A stretch of 64,000 bases of DNA. It comes from Pseudomonas sp. R84. GTDB lineage: Bacteria > Pseudomonadota > Gammaproteobacteria > Pseudomonadales > Pseudomonadaceae. The position numbers and the translations under genes were made by a program. Each line of letters opens with the position of its first letter. The stretch's first letter is position 1. The notes below the pieces were generated by a model. It searched no databases, was not told where the DNA came from, and saw only the letters and a list, made by a program, of their open reading frames with translations. Location: the NCBI RefSeq assembly GCF_009834515.1, contig NZ_CP019426.1, positions 5,969,501-6,033,500 on the forward strand, in the 5' to 3' direction. Shown here piece by piece: positions 38,996-47,066 of the stretch.

Positions 38996-39514
38996 GTGTC
39001 GTCAGTCCAAAGCCCTAACAGTGAGCTCGTCGGTGCGATGTATCGCGACCATCGCGGTTGGCTGCTGGCATGGCTGCGGCGCAATGTGGCGTGCCCAGAG
39101 CGCGCCGAAGACCTGAGCCAGGACACCTTTGTCCGTCTGCTCGGTCGCGACGAAATGCTGACACCGCGCGAGCCACGCGCCTTTCTGGTGGCAATCGCCA
39201 AAGGCTTGCTGTTCGACTACTTCCGTCGCGCGGCGCTGGAACAGGCCTACCTCACCGAACTGATGCTGATCCCCGAAGGCGAACAACCTTCGGTGGAAGA
39301 ACAGCAAATGATCCTCGACGACCTCAAAGCCATCGACCGCTTGCTCGGCAAACTGTCGACCAAAGCCCGCGCCGCTTTCCTTTATAACCGCCTCGATGGT
39401 CTCACCCATGCCGAGATTGCCGACAAGCTCGGCGTTTCGGTGCCGCGAGTGCGCCAGTATCTGGCGCAAGGCATTCGCCAGTGCTACATCGCCCTGTACG
39501 GTGAGCCGACGTGA
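38996..39514 (+). CDS. fiuI: FecI/FiuI-type iron-starvation ECF sigma factor
   Basis: Extracytoplasmic sigma-70 factor of 172 residues with regions 2 ('LVGAMYRDHRGWLLAWLRRN', 'AEDLSQDTFVRLL') and 4 ('LDGLTHAEIADKLGVSVPRV'). It should transcribe the receptor gene downstream when the siderophore signal arrives. The start is a GTG with a weak ribosome-binding site. It overlaps the anti-sigma gene by 4 bp (GTGA). The fiuI name rests on the fiuI-fiuR-fiuA order plus the nearby GST and glcB, as in P. aeruginosa. I found no convincing Fur box upstream. Confidence 0.85.
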   Translation: MSSVQSPNSELVGAMYRDHRGWLLAWLRRNVACPERAEDLSQDTFVRLLGRDEMLTPREPRAFLVAIAKGLLFDYFRRAALEQAYLTELMLIPEGEQPSVEEQQMILDDLKAIDRLLGKLSTKARAAFLYNRLDGLTHAEIADKLGVSVPRVRQYLAQGIRQCYIALYGEPT

Positions 39515-40485
39515 GTCCGGCCAGTTCCAGACCAGTACCGGCGCATGTGCTGGACGCGGCGATTGCCTGGCAGTTGACCCTCGACTCGAGCAGTCCGCTG
39601 GAACGTGAAGAGTTCGCCAAATGGCATGCGGCCAATGAAGAGCACGCCCGCGCCTGGCGCCAACTGGGCATGCTCGATCAGCGTTTCAGCGTGGCCAAAG
39701 GCCCGGCTCGCAGCGCCTTGTTGCAATCGCGCGAAGGCATTCGCCGACGGGTACGCAAGCTCGGCAGTGGGCTGGCCAGCGTTGTGGTGCTGGTCGGTGC
39801 GGGGCTGTTTGCCAGTGAACGCTTTCTGCCGCTGGATTACTGGCTTGCCGATCAACGCACCGCGACCGGTGAGCAGCGCACTGTGCGTCTGGCTGACGGC
39901 ACCGTGCTGAATCTCAACACCCACAGTGCAGTAGATGTGCGGTTCGATGACAAGCGCCGATTGATCGTGTTGCAGGAAGGCGAAATTCTCGTCGAGACCG
40001 GTCATGGCGATGCGCGGCCCTTTATCGTCGAAACCCGCGAAGGCAGCATGCGTGCCCTGGGTACGCGGTTTCTGGTCAAGCGTGAAGACCAAGGCACGCG
40101 TCTGAGCGTGTTGCAGTCGGCGGTCGCGGCGCACCCGCAATCCAACCCTGAAGAGCAAATCCTCCATGAAGGCCAGCAAGTACTGCTGCGCAGTGACGGG
40201 TTGGGCTCGATTGTCGCGCTCAATCCCGGCGCCGATGCCTGGACGCGCGGCATGTTGGTGGTGGATAACGCGCGACTCGGCGATCTGGTGCATGAGCTGG
40301 GGCGTTATCGTCGCGGGCATCTGGGCGTGGCGCCGGAAGTGGCGGATCTACGGATAACCGGCAGCTTTCCGCTGCATGACACCGATAAGGCCTTGAGCGC
40401 ATTGCTGCCGACCCTGCCGGTGCAGATCGAGCGGCATACGCCGTATTGGGTCACAGTCGCGAAGGCTGATATCAAGCCTGAGTAG
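39511..40485 (+). CDS. fiuR: FecR/FiuR-type transmembrane anti-sigma sensor
   Basis: 324 residues: a cytoplasmic DUF4880/FecR N-terminus (~1-80, 'HVLDAAIAWQLTLDSSSPLE'), one membrane helix (~88-108, 'LASVVVLVGAGLFASERF'), then the periplasmic FecR domain ('GEQRTVRLADGTVLNLNTHS', 'GEILVETGHGDARPFIVET') and a C-terminal part that contacts the receptor's signalling domain. It starts on a GTG overlapping the sigma gene. Confidence 0.9.
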   Translation: MSPASSRPVPAHVLDAAIAWQLTLDSSSPLEREEFAKWHAANEEHARAWRQLGMLDQRFSVAKGPARSALLQSREGIRRRVRKLGSGLASVVVLVGAGLFASERFLPLDYWLADQRTATGEQRTVRLADGTVLNLNTHSAVDVRFDDKRRLIVLQEGEILVETGHGDARPFIVETREGSMRALGTRFLVKREDQGTRLSVLQSAVAAHPQSNPEEQILHEGQQVLLRSDGLGSIVALNPGADAWTRGMLVVDNARLGDLVHELGRYRRGHLGVAPEVADLRITGSFPLHDTDKALSALLPTLPVQIERHTPYWVTVAKADIKPE

Positions 40486-40505
40486 TGGGCTGGTAGAACT
40501 ATCGC

Positions 40506-40573
40506 TTTCGCGAGCAGGCTCGCTCCCACAGGAGAATGTATTCCAAATGTGGGAGCGAGCCTGCTCGCGAAGG
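40506..40573. repeat. REP pair (arm family B)
   Basis: TTCGCGAGCAGGCTCGCTCC and TGTGGGAGCGAGCCTGCTCG inverted pair with an ~18-bp spacer, between the anti-sigma and receptor genes. Confidence 0.9.
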
Positions 40574-40599
40574 CGTCATCCGCGGCAACACTATTTCCA

Positions 40600-40618
40600 G
40601 CTAATAAAAATTATTTTC
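40600..40618. promoter_or_regulatory. Fur-box-like site upstream of the TonB receptor gene
   Basis: GCTAATAAAAATTATTTTC matches the 19-bp Fur consensus at 14 of 19 positions by my count. It lies 76-94 bp before the receptor ATG, suggesting direct iron repression in addition to control through the sigma factor. Confidence 0.5.
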
Positions 40619-40693
40619 ATCCAGCCCTATCACTTTTCGCTTTTCATCCGGCACACAGGCAATTGAGAAATATTTCCATTCAGGAGCCGCCGT

Positions 40694-43120
40694 ATGTCCC
40701 GTTCGCTAGACACCTTGTTGCGCCCCAGTCTGCTGGCCGTCGCCATCGCGCTCAGCGCACCGCTGATCAGCAGTCCGTTGCTCGCCGCTGAACAAGCGTC
40801 CAGCGTGCGCGCCTACAACCTGCCGGCGGCGCCCCTGTCGACCACCTTGAACCAGATCGCCAGCCAGGGCGGCATTGCCTTGTCGCTGAATCCGTCGCTG
40901 GCAGCGGGCAAGACTTCGGCACCGGTGAACGGCCAGTACGATGCGACTGGCGCTCTGCGTGCGGCCCTGCGTGGCACGGGTCTGCAACTGGAGCAAAGCA
41001 GCACCGGCACTTACACCCTGGTCGCCGTGCCTGAAGGAACGCTGGCCCTGCCGGAAACTTCGGTCATCGGCGTGGAAAACTTCGAAAGCGCCTGGGGCCC
41101 GGTCGAAGGCTACACCGCCACTCGCACCGCTGCTGGCAGCAAGACCGACACCGCGCTGGTCGAAGCACCGCGTTCGATCTCGGTGGCTACACGTCAGCAA
41201 ATGGACGACCGCAGCGTGCACAGCCTCGATGATGCGGTGCGCTACATGCCGGGCATCACCGCCAGCAGCTACGGCAGCGACACCCGCGCCGACTGGTTGC
41301 GTGTCCGTGGTTTCGAACCGACCCAGTTCCTCGACGGTCTGCCGCTGCCAAAAGGCGTGTACGCCAACCCGAAACAGGAAACCTGGAACCTCGACCGCCT
41401 CGCCCTGCTGCGCGGTCCAGCCTCTTCGGTTTACGGCCAGACCCCACCGGGCGGCCTGCTGGACATGGTCAGCCGTCGTCCAAGTGCAGAAGCCAGCAAC
41501 GAAATCCAGCTGCAGTACGGTAGCGACAACCATCGTCAGATCAACTTCGCCAGCACCGGCAAGATCGACGATGCCGGGCAGTTTCTCTACGGCCTCAGCG
41601 GCGTGGTGCGCGACAGCGGCACCCAGGTCGATCACGTCGACAACAAGCGCTACAACATCGCGCCGAGCCTGACCTGGAACATTGACGATGACACCAAGCT
41701 CACCCTGCTGAGCCAGTTCACCCGCGACGATACCGGCATCACCAGCCAGTTCCTGCCGGTGCAGGGCACCAAGATCAAGTCACCGTTCGGCGATATCTCC
41801 CATCACAAGAATCTGGGTGATCCGGACTGGGAATATTACGATCGCACCTACTACGCGCTGGGCTATGCCTTCGAACATCGCCTGAACGATGTCTGGCAGT
41901 TCAAGCAGAACCTGCGCTACACCAAGTCGGATCTGTCGTTCCAGTCGCTGACACCGGGGTCGTACCCATTCACCGAAGTGGATGATCAAGGCAACGTCGG
42001 GCGCACCAGTACCAGCGTCGAAGAAGACATCAGCCAGTTCGCCGTGGACAACAACTTCCAGGCCGACTTCGCCACCGGTGACATCCGCCACACCCTGCTG
42101 TTGGGCCTGGATCACCAGCGCAGCAACACCAACTACACCTCGATTTTCGGTGACGGCCTGCCCACCAACGTCATCACGCCGATCTACGGTCAGCCGATCG
42201 TGCGCCCGGCGCGCTCCACGGCGTTTTACGATTATGACCAGAAGACCTACCAGACCGGCCTGTACATCCAGGACCAGATGGCCCTCGACCAGTGGCGCCT
42301 GACCCTCGGCGGCCGTGAAGACTGGGTGCACACCAGCACAAAGTTCATCAACAAGGGCGATGCCACCAACACCCAGCGCGACAAGGCCTTCAGTGGCAAC
42401 GCCGCGCTCAGCTACGTGTTCGACAACGGTTTCGTGCCGTATCTGTCGTACGCCGAGTCTTTCCAGCCGACCACCGGTGCCGACGCCTCGTCCACCGAGT
42501 CGCTGAAGCCGACCGAAGGCAAGCAGTGGGAACTGGGCATCAAGTACCAGCCACCGGGCAGCAAAACCCTGCTGACCGCTGCCGTGTATGACCTCACTCA
42601 GAAGAACGTCTCGGTCAACACCTTCGTCAACAACGTCTCGATCACCAGCCAGACCGGCGAAGTGAAAGTCAAAGGCCTGGAACTGGAAGCGGTTTCCGAC
42701 GTCACCGACAACCTGAAAGTAATCGCTGCCTACACCCTGGCCAAATCGGAAGTGCAGAATGGCGTCGACAAGGGCAATCGCCTGCAACTGATGCCGAACC
42801 AGCAAGCCTCGCTGTGGACCGATTACACCTGGCACGCCGGCGTACTCGACGGCTTCGGCATTGGCGGTGGCGTGCGTTACACCGGCAACACCTATGGCGA
42901 CAAGGCCAACACCTGGCTGGGCAAGGCGGATGCCTACACCGTGTTCGACGCTTCGGTGCATTACGACCTCGGCCGTCTGGACAACAGCCTCAAAGGCGCG
43001 TCGCTGGCACTCAACGCGACCAACCTGTTCGACAAGGAATACATTTCCACCTGCGACAGCTTCTACTGCTACTACGGCGACACGCGCAGTGTCGTCGCCA
43101 GCGCCACCTACAAGTGGTAA
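40694..43120 (+). CDS. fiuA: TonB-dependent ferrichrome-type siderophore receptor with signalling domain
   Basis: Outer-membrane transducer of 808 residues. A signal peptide ends near residue 32 (...'SSPLLAAEQASS'); an STN signalling domain spans ~35-115 ('AAPLSTTLNQIASQGGIALS'), a plug ~150-270 ('TRQQMDDRSVHSLDDAVRYM') and a 22-strand barrel follows, ending in the aromatic terminus 'SATYKW'. The STN domain shows that it signals to the anti-sigma protein encoded upstream. Ferrichrome specificity is inferred from synteny with fiuA; other hydroxamates are possible. GGAG 9 bp before the ATG. Confidence 0.88.
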   Translation: MSRSLDTLLRPSLLAVAIALSAPLISSPLLAAEQASSVRAYNLPAAPLSTTLNQIASQGGIALSLNPSLAAGKTSAPVNGQYDATGALRAALRGTGLQLEQSSTGTYTLVAVPEGTLALPETSVIGVENFESAWGPVEGYTATRTAAGSKTDTALVEAPRSISVATRQQMDDRSVHSLDDAVRYMPGITASSYGSDTRADWLRVRGFEPTQFLDGLPLPKGVYANPKQETWNLDRLALLRGPASSVYGQTPPGGLLDMVSRRPSAEASNEIQLQYGSDNHRQINFASTGKIDDAGQFLYGLSGVVRDSGTQVDHVDNKRYNIAPSLTWNIDDDTKLTLLSQFTRDDTGITSQFLPVQGTKIKSPFGDISHHKNLGDPDWEYYDRTYYALGYAFEHRLNDVWQFKQNLRYTKSDLSFQSLTPGSYPFTEVDDQGNVGRTSTSVEEDISQFAVDNNFQADFATGDIRHTLLLGLDHQRSNTNYTSIFGDGLPTNVITPIYGQPIVRPARSTAFYDYDQKTYQTGLYIQDQMALDQWRLTLGGREDWVHTSTKFINKGDATNTQRDKAFSGNAALSYVFDNGFVPYLSYAESFQPTTGADASSTESLKPTEGKQWELGIKYQPPGSKTLLTAAVYDLTQKNVSVNTFVNNVSITSQTGEVKVKGLELEAVSDVTDNLKVIAAYTLAKSEVQNGVDKGNRLQLMPNQQASLWTDYTWHAGVLDGFGIGGGVRYTGNTYGDKANTWLGKADAYTVFDASVHYDLGRLDNSLKGASLALNATNLFDKEYISTCDSFYCYYGDTRSVVASATYKW

Positions 43121-43194
43121 GCGATTGAGCTGAAACAGGCCCTGTGACCAGGCCGTCCCTCGTGGACGGCTTTGGTGTTTTTGAAGGTCATGAA

Positions 43195-44325
43195 ATGAAA
43201 AGTAAAACAATCCGCCGCTGGTCGTTCATCCACACTTGGACCAGCCTGGTCTGCACCGTGTTTTTGCTGATGCTGGCACTGACCGGTTTGCCGTTGATCT
43301 TCCATCACGAGATCGAGCACCTGCTCGGCGATGCACCCGAAGTGCGCGAGATGCCGGCCGATACGCCGCGCCTGAATCTGGCGCAGTTGGTCGAGGCCGC
43401 AGAAAAACATCGTCCCGATGAAGTCGTGCAGTACTTCGGTTTCGACGACGATGAGCCGAATGCCGTGCTGACGATCATGGCGAAAACCGCCGGCACAGAG
43501 CCGAATTCGTCGCACACTTTTATGCTCGACGCGCGTACCGGTGAAGCACTGGAAACGCCGTCAGCCAACGGTGGTTTGATGCTGTTTATCCTGCGCCTGC
43601 ACGTCGACATGTTTGCCGGATTGCCGGGCAAGTTGCTGCTGGCGTTCATGGGGCTGCTGTTTGTCGTGGCCATCGTGTCTGGAACGGTGCTGTATTTGCC
43701 GTTCATGCGCCGCTTGAAGTTCGGTACGGTGCGCCAGGACAAATCCACAAGGCTGCGCTGGCTTGACCTGCATAACCTGATCGGCGTTGTCACCCTGACA
43801 TGGGCGTTGGTGGTCGGCGTGACCGGTGTGATCAGCGCCTGCGCCGATTTGTTGATCGCGGCTTGGCGCAACGATGCGCTGAACACGTTGATCGCGCCTT
43901 ATCGCGATGCGCCACCGCTGACCCACCTGGCACCGGCCACGCGTTTGCTCGATATCGCTGCTGAAGTTGCGCCGGAGATGAAACCGGATTTCATTGCCTT
44001 CCCCGGCACACGCTTTTCCAGTGAACACCATTACTCGGTGTTCATGAAGGGCGGCACGCACCTGACCTCGCATCTGTTGACGCCAGTGCTGATCGACGCC
44101 ACCACGCTGCAGGTCACCGCCGTGGCTGAACGGCCGTGGTACATGGACGCCATGGGCATGTCGCAGCCGCTGCACTTTGGTGACTACGGCGGCATGCCGA
44201 TGAAAATTCTCTGGGCCACACTCGATGTACTGACCATCATTGTGCTCGGCAGCGGCGTGTACTTGTGGGTGGTGCGGCGCAAAGCGGCGAAGCCTGTGCT
44301 GGAAACGGCGGAGGCCTCTGCATGA
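43195..44325 (+). CDS. PepSY-associated membrane protein, possible siderophore-iron reductase
   Basis: 376 residues of the PepSY_TM family: membrane helices at about 10-32, 130-152, 185-210 and 335-357 ('FIHTWTSLVCTVFLLMLALT', 'LLLAFMGLLFVVAIVSGTVL') around periplasmic PepSY-like loops with conserved His. Such proteins follow many TonB-receptor genes and are thought to reduce ferric siderophores in the periplasm or inner membrane. The start was set at ATG 43195 with a nearby GAAGGT. It overlaps the next small gene by 4 bp. Confidence 0.85.
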   Translation: MKSKTIRRWSFIHTWTSLVCTVFLLMLALTGLPLIFHHEIEHLLGDAPEVREMPADTPRLNLAQLVEAAEKHRPDEVVQYFGFDDDEPNAVLTIMAKTAGTEPNSSHTFMLDARTGEALETPSANGGLMLFILRLHVDMFAGLPGKLLLAFMGLLFVVAIVSGTVLYLPFMRRLKFGTVRQDKSTRLRWLDLHNLIGVVTLTWALVVGVTGVISACADLLIAAWRNDALNTLIAPYRDAPPLTHLAPATRLLDIAAEVAPEMKPDFIAFPGTRFSSEHHYSVFMKGGTHLTSHLLTPVLIDATTLQVTAVAERPWYMDAMGMSQPLHFGDYGGMPMKILWATLDVLTIIVLGSGVYLWVVRRKAAKPVLETAEASA

Positions 44326-44501
44326 AGCCGCGTCAGTCGAATTTCTGGAAGGTGTTCAGCACGCCGATCGTGATTGCGTTGCTCAGTGCGGCAGGGTTGT
44401 TTGCGGCGTTGCTTGGGGACGGGATCTGGGATGCGTTGAGCTGGGTTGGTCTGGGTGTTCCGGCCTTTCTGGCGATCAGGGGATTGTTGCTGCGCGGGTG
44501 A
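44322..44501 (+). CDS. Small two-helix membrane protein coupled to the PepSY gene
   Basis: 59 residues ('MKPRQSNFWKVFSTPIVIAL'), two hydrophobic helices (~12-32 and ~36-54). The ATG overlaps the PepSY stop by 4 bp (ATGA), so it is translated with it and probably supports the same iron-uptake function. No family was recognised with confidence. Confidence 0.8.
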   Translation: MKPRQSNFWKVFSTPIVIALLSAAGLFAALLGDGIWDALSWVGLGVPAFLAIRGLLLRG

Positions 44502-44525
44502 AATCTGTGTTGCCTGGGATGGCCC

Positions 44526-44588
44526 CTTCGCGAGCAAGCTCGCTCCCACATTTGAAATGCGTTCCCCTGTGGGAGCGAGCTTGCTCCG
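44526..44588. repeat. REP pair (arm family B, AAGCTCG variant)
   Basis: TTCGCGAGCAAGCTCGCTCC and TGTGGGAGCGAGCTTGCTC in inverted orientation; both arms carry the same A/T change, so pairing is kept by a compensating substitution. Confidence 0.88.
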
Positions 44589-44697
44589 GGCGGCGTTCCG
44601 ACGAAGGCGGCAGTAATTACACCATCAATTCCTCGCCAGCCTCGCCGCATCTGGCTAGGCTAACCTCCTGCTCTTCGACGATCACCGAGGTTTACCA

Positions 44698-45327
44698 ATG
44701 TCCGCCCCCAGCATGACCCTGTACCACAACACGCTCTCCCCGTTCGTGCGCAAAGTGATGGTGTTGTTGCACGAAACCGGCCAGCAGGATCGCGTCGCCC
44801 TGCAAGACTGCGTGCTCAGCCCGGTCAGCCCGAGCCCCGAGCTCAATCTCGACAACCCGCTGGGCAAGATTCCCGCACTGCGTCTGGCTGACGGCAATGT
44901 CATCCATGACAGCCGTGTAATCCTCGAATACCTCGACCAGCAGCACGTCGGCAATCCGCTGATCCCGCGCGAAGGCGCGGCGCGCTGGCGGCGTCTGACC
45001 CTGGCCTCGATGGCCGACGGGATCATGGATGCGTCAGTGATGGTGCGTTATGAAATGGTCCTGCGTGCGCCGGAAAAACATTGGGACGAATGGCTCGAGG
45101 CTCAGCGCGACAAGATCCGCCGCGCTCTCGCTGTACTGGAAAAGGATGCGATTGCCGAGCTGACCAGCCATTTCGATGTGGCGGCGATCAGCGTCGCGTG
45201 TGCGTTGGGTTACCTCGATTTGCGTTTCCCGGATCTGGGCTGGCGTGATGCCAATCCGCAATTGGCCAACTGGTTCTTTGAAGTGAGTCAGCGACCGTCC
45301 ATGATCGCGACCATGCCCAAACCTTAA
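44698..45327 (+). CDS. Glutathione S-transferase family protein
   Basis: 209 residues: an N-terminal thioredoxin-fold domain (~1-80, 'LYHNTLSPFVRKVMVLLHET', with 'NPLGKIPALRL' and 'VIHDSRVILEYLDQ' forming the glutathione site) and a C-terminal helical domain. The Ser in 'TLSPFVRK' is the likely activating residue. GAGG upstream supports the ATG. A GST next to fiuIRA also occurs in P. aeruginosa. The substrate is unknown. Confidence 0.87.
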   Translation: MSAPSMTLYHNTLSPFVRKVMVLLHETGQQDRVALQDCVLSPVSPSPELNLDNPLGKIPALRLADGNVIHDSRVILEYLDQQHVGNPLIPREGAARWRRLTLASMADGIMDASVMVRYEMVLRAPEKHWDEWLEAQRDKIRRALAVLEKDAIAELTSHFDVAAISVACALGYLDLRFPDLGWRDANPQLANWFFEVSQRPSMIATMPKP

Positions 45328-45351
45328 ATCGGCGGCGCCTGTTCCGACCTC

Positions 45352-45442
45352 TTCGCGAGCAGGCTCGCTCCCACATTGGTTTTGGGTGTGGCAGAGAACT
45401 CTGTTTCAGCACCAATCCTGTGGGAGCGAGCCTGCTCGCGAA
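45352..45442. repeat. REP pair (arm family B)
   Basis: TTCGCGAGCAGGCTCGCTCC from 45352 and its reverse complement ending at 45442, spacer ~40 bp, between convergent GST and creD genes. Confidence 0.9.
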
Positions 45443-45526
45443 TGCACCACCTCGGTTCCGGCGGCAGCGCTGCAAAAATCAGTGTCACCAAAACCTCCAC
45501 CTCTCGCTGATCTTCACGCAACCCGC

Positions 45527-46897
45527 TCATTGCATCGCCCCCACATCAAACTCCAATGGCTTCGCCGGTTTCTGCCCAATCCCGTACCAGTCCAGTTTGC
45601 GCGTCAGCACCATGAACACACCGAGCAGACCGAACAGCAACAATGAGCCCATCAACAGCGCGTAATCCTCAGCGCTCAGCAAGCCATAGAGCAGGCCATA
45701 CAACGCCGCCAGCCCCGCCGAAAAACTCAAACCGTGACGCACACTGCGCAACACGTGGCAGACATAGAACCCGATCAACAGCACACAAGCACTGGCCGAC
45801 AACAGATACGCCGGGGCAAAACCAATGTGCTCCGACAGCGACAGCAGCAACAGATAAAAGAACGCCAGCGCCACACCGACCAGCGCGTATTGCACCGGGT
45901 GCACGGCCAGACTCTTGAGCACTTCGAACAGGAAGAAACCGGCGAACGTCAGGACGATGAACAGCAGGGCATATTTGATCGCCCGGTCGCTCTTCAGGTA
46001 CTGATCCACCGGATCGATGAAGCTCACGCCGAAGCTGCGACCATTGAACGCCTCGCAATCATTGCCGCTCACGCAACGGCTCATCGCATCTTGCAGGTTG
46101 GTCGAGAAGAAAGTGGTCTGCCAATCGGCGCTGAAACCCTGATCATTGATCTCACGTTTGCCCGGCAGGAAGTTGCCGATGAAACTCGGATGCGGCCAGT
46201 TGGCGGTGAGGCTGACACTGCTGCTCTTGCCCACTGGCAACACTTGCAACGAACCGGTGCCTTGCAGGCGCAGGTCAAACCCAAAGCTCAACTCGGTGGT
46301 TTTGCTGGTGTCGAGCGGCGGCAATGTCACTCGCACGCCTTCACCAAGCCAGCCGACTTGAGTACCGGGAACGAAGTCCAGACGCTGACCATCGAGTTCC
46401 AGCTTCAGCGCATTTTCAATACCGCGAATGTCGCTGATACCGACCGCAAGAAACGGTGCATCGAACTGATAATCGCTGAAGTCTTCTCTGATGCCCAATT
46501 GTGCAGGCAACGAGAAATGGCCACTGATGCGGTTGTCGGCGTGGAACAACCGCGCTTCATAAATACCCCGCGCACGCAGTTCGGTTTGCACCTGGCCGTC
46601 GAGTTCGAAACGCTCCGGCAGGAAGTACAAACGACCGCGCTCTTCGCTCGGTTCGTCGTAGCGCTGGTTGGTTTTATCGTTGGTTTTCCAGTTGTGAATC
46701 ACTTTGCGATACGGCACCACCATCACCGGGCCGCTCAGTTGCTGGCTGTAGCTGGAGCTGCGGGCGATGTCTTCGAGCACGCCATCACGCAACTGTTGGC
46801 GCTCGTCGATGACGCCGTCGATCATCAATAACGGGATCAGCAACAGCAGGATGAGCACGGCGATGGCGCCGAGCTTTATCGTCAGATTCTTGTTCAT
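45527..46897 (-). CDS. creD: Inner-membrane protein CreD
   Basis: 456 residues of the CreD family: an N-terminal membrane helix (~10-28, 'IAVLILLLLIPLLMI'), a large periplasmic domain (~30-310) and a C-terminal block of about five helices ('YALLFIVLTFAGFFLFEVLK'). CreD is the main target of the CreBC two-component system and affects envelope integrity and beta-lactam response. Direct repeats resembling a CreB site lie just upstream, and a REP separates it from creC. Confidence 0.92.
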   Translation of the reverse strand: MNKNLTIKLGAIAVLILLLLIPLLMIDGVIDERQQLRDGVLEDIARSSSYSQQLSGPVMVVPYRKVIHNWKTNDKTNQRYDEPSEERGRLYFLPERFELDGQVQTELRARGIYEARLFHADNRISGHFSLPAQLGIREDFSDYQFDAPFLAVGISDIRGIENALKLELDGQRLDFVPGTQVGWLGEGVRVTLPPLDTSKTTELSFGFDLRLQGTGSLQVLPVGKSSSVSLTANWPHPSFIGNFLPGKREINDQGFSADWQTTFFSTNLQDAMSRCVSGNDCEAFNGRSFGVSFIDPVDQYLKSDRAIKYALLFIVLTFAGFFLFEVLKSLAVHPVQYALVGVALAFFYLLLLSLSEHIGFAPAYLLSASACVLLIGFYVCHVLRSVRHGLSFSAGLAALYGLLYGLLSAEDYALLMGSLLLFGLLGVFMVLTRKLDWYGIGQKPAKPLEFDVGAMQ

Positions 46898-46943
46898 GGG
46901 ACTCTCCCTGTTTGGATGGGCAGAGTCTGGTGGTGCTGTATGA

Positions 46944-46965
46944 GGGGAATGTGGGGGGAATGTGG
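46944..46965 (-). promoter_or_regulatory. Tandem 11-bp repeats, CreB-site-like
   Basis: GGGGAATGTGG occurs twice in a row (46944-46954, 46955-46965). Read toward creD this gives TTCCC-N6-TTCCC, which has the 11-bp period of the known cre-tag TTCAC-N6-TTCAC with one base changed per half. It lies 47-68 bp before the creD ATG. Confidence 0.5.
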
Positions 46966-46979
46966 AGATTGTGTGGAAA

Positions 46980-47060
46980 GATCAAAAGATCGCAGCCTTC
47001 GGCAGCTCCTACAGGTGTACGCAACCCTATGTAGGAGCTGCCGAAGGCTGCGATCTTTTG
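46980..47060. repeat. REP pair (arm family C) between creC and creD
   Basis: GATCAAAAGATCGCAGCC...GGCAGCTCCTACAG and inverse GTAGGAGCTGCCGAAGGCTG...GATCTTTTG; perfect pairing over ~33 bp with a short spacer. It isolates creD transcriptionally from creBC. Confidence 0.9.
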
Positions 47061-47066
47061 ACGGAA

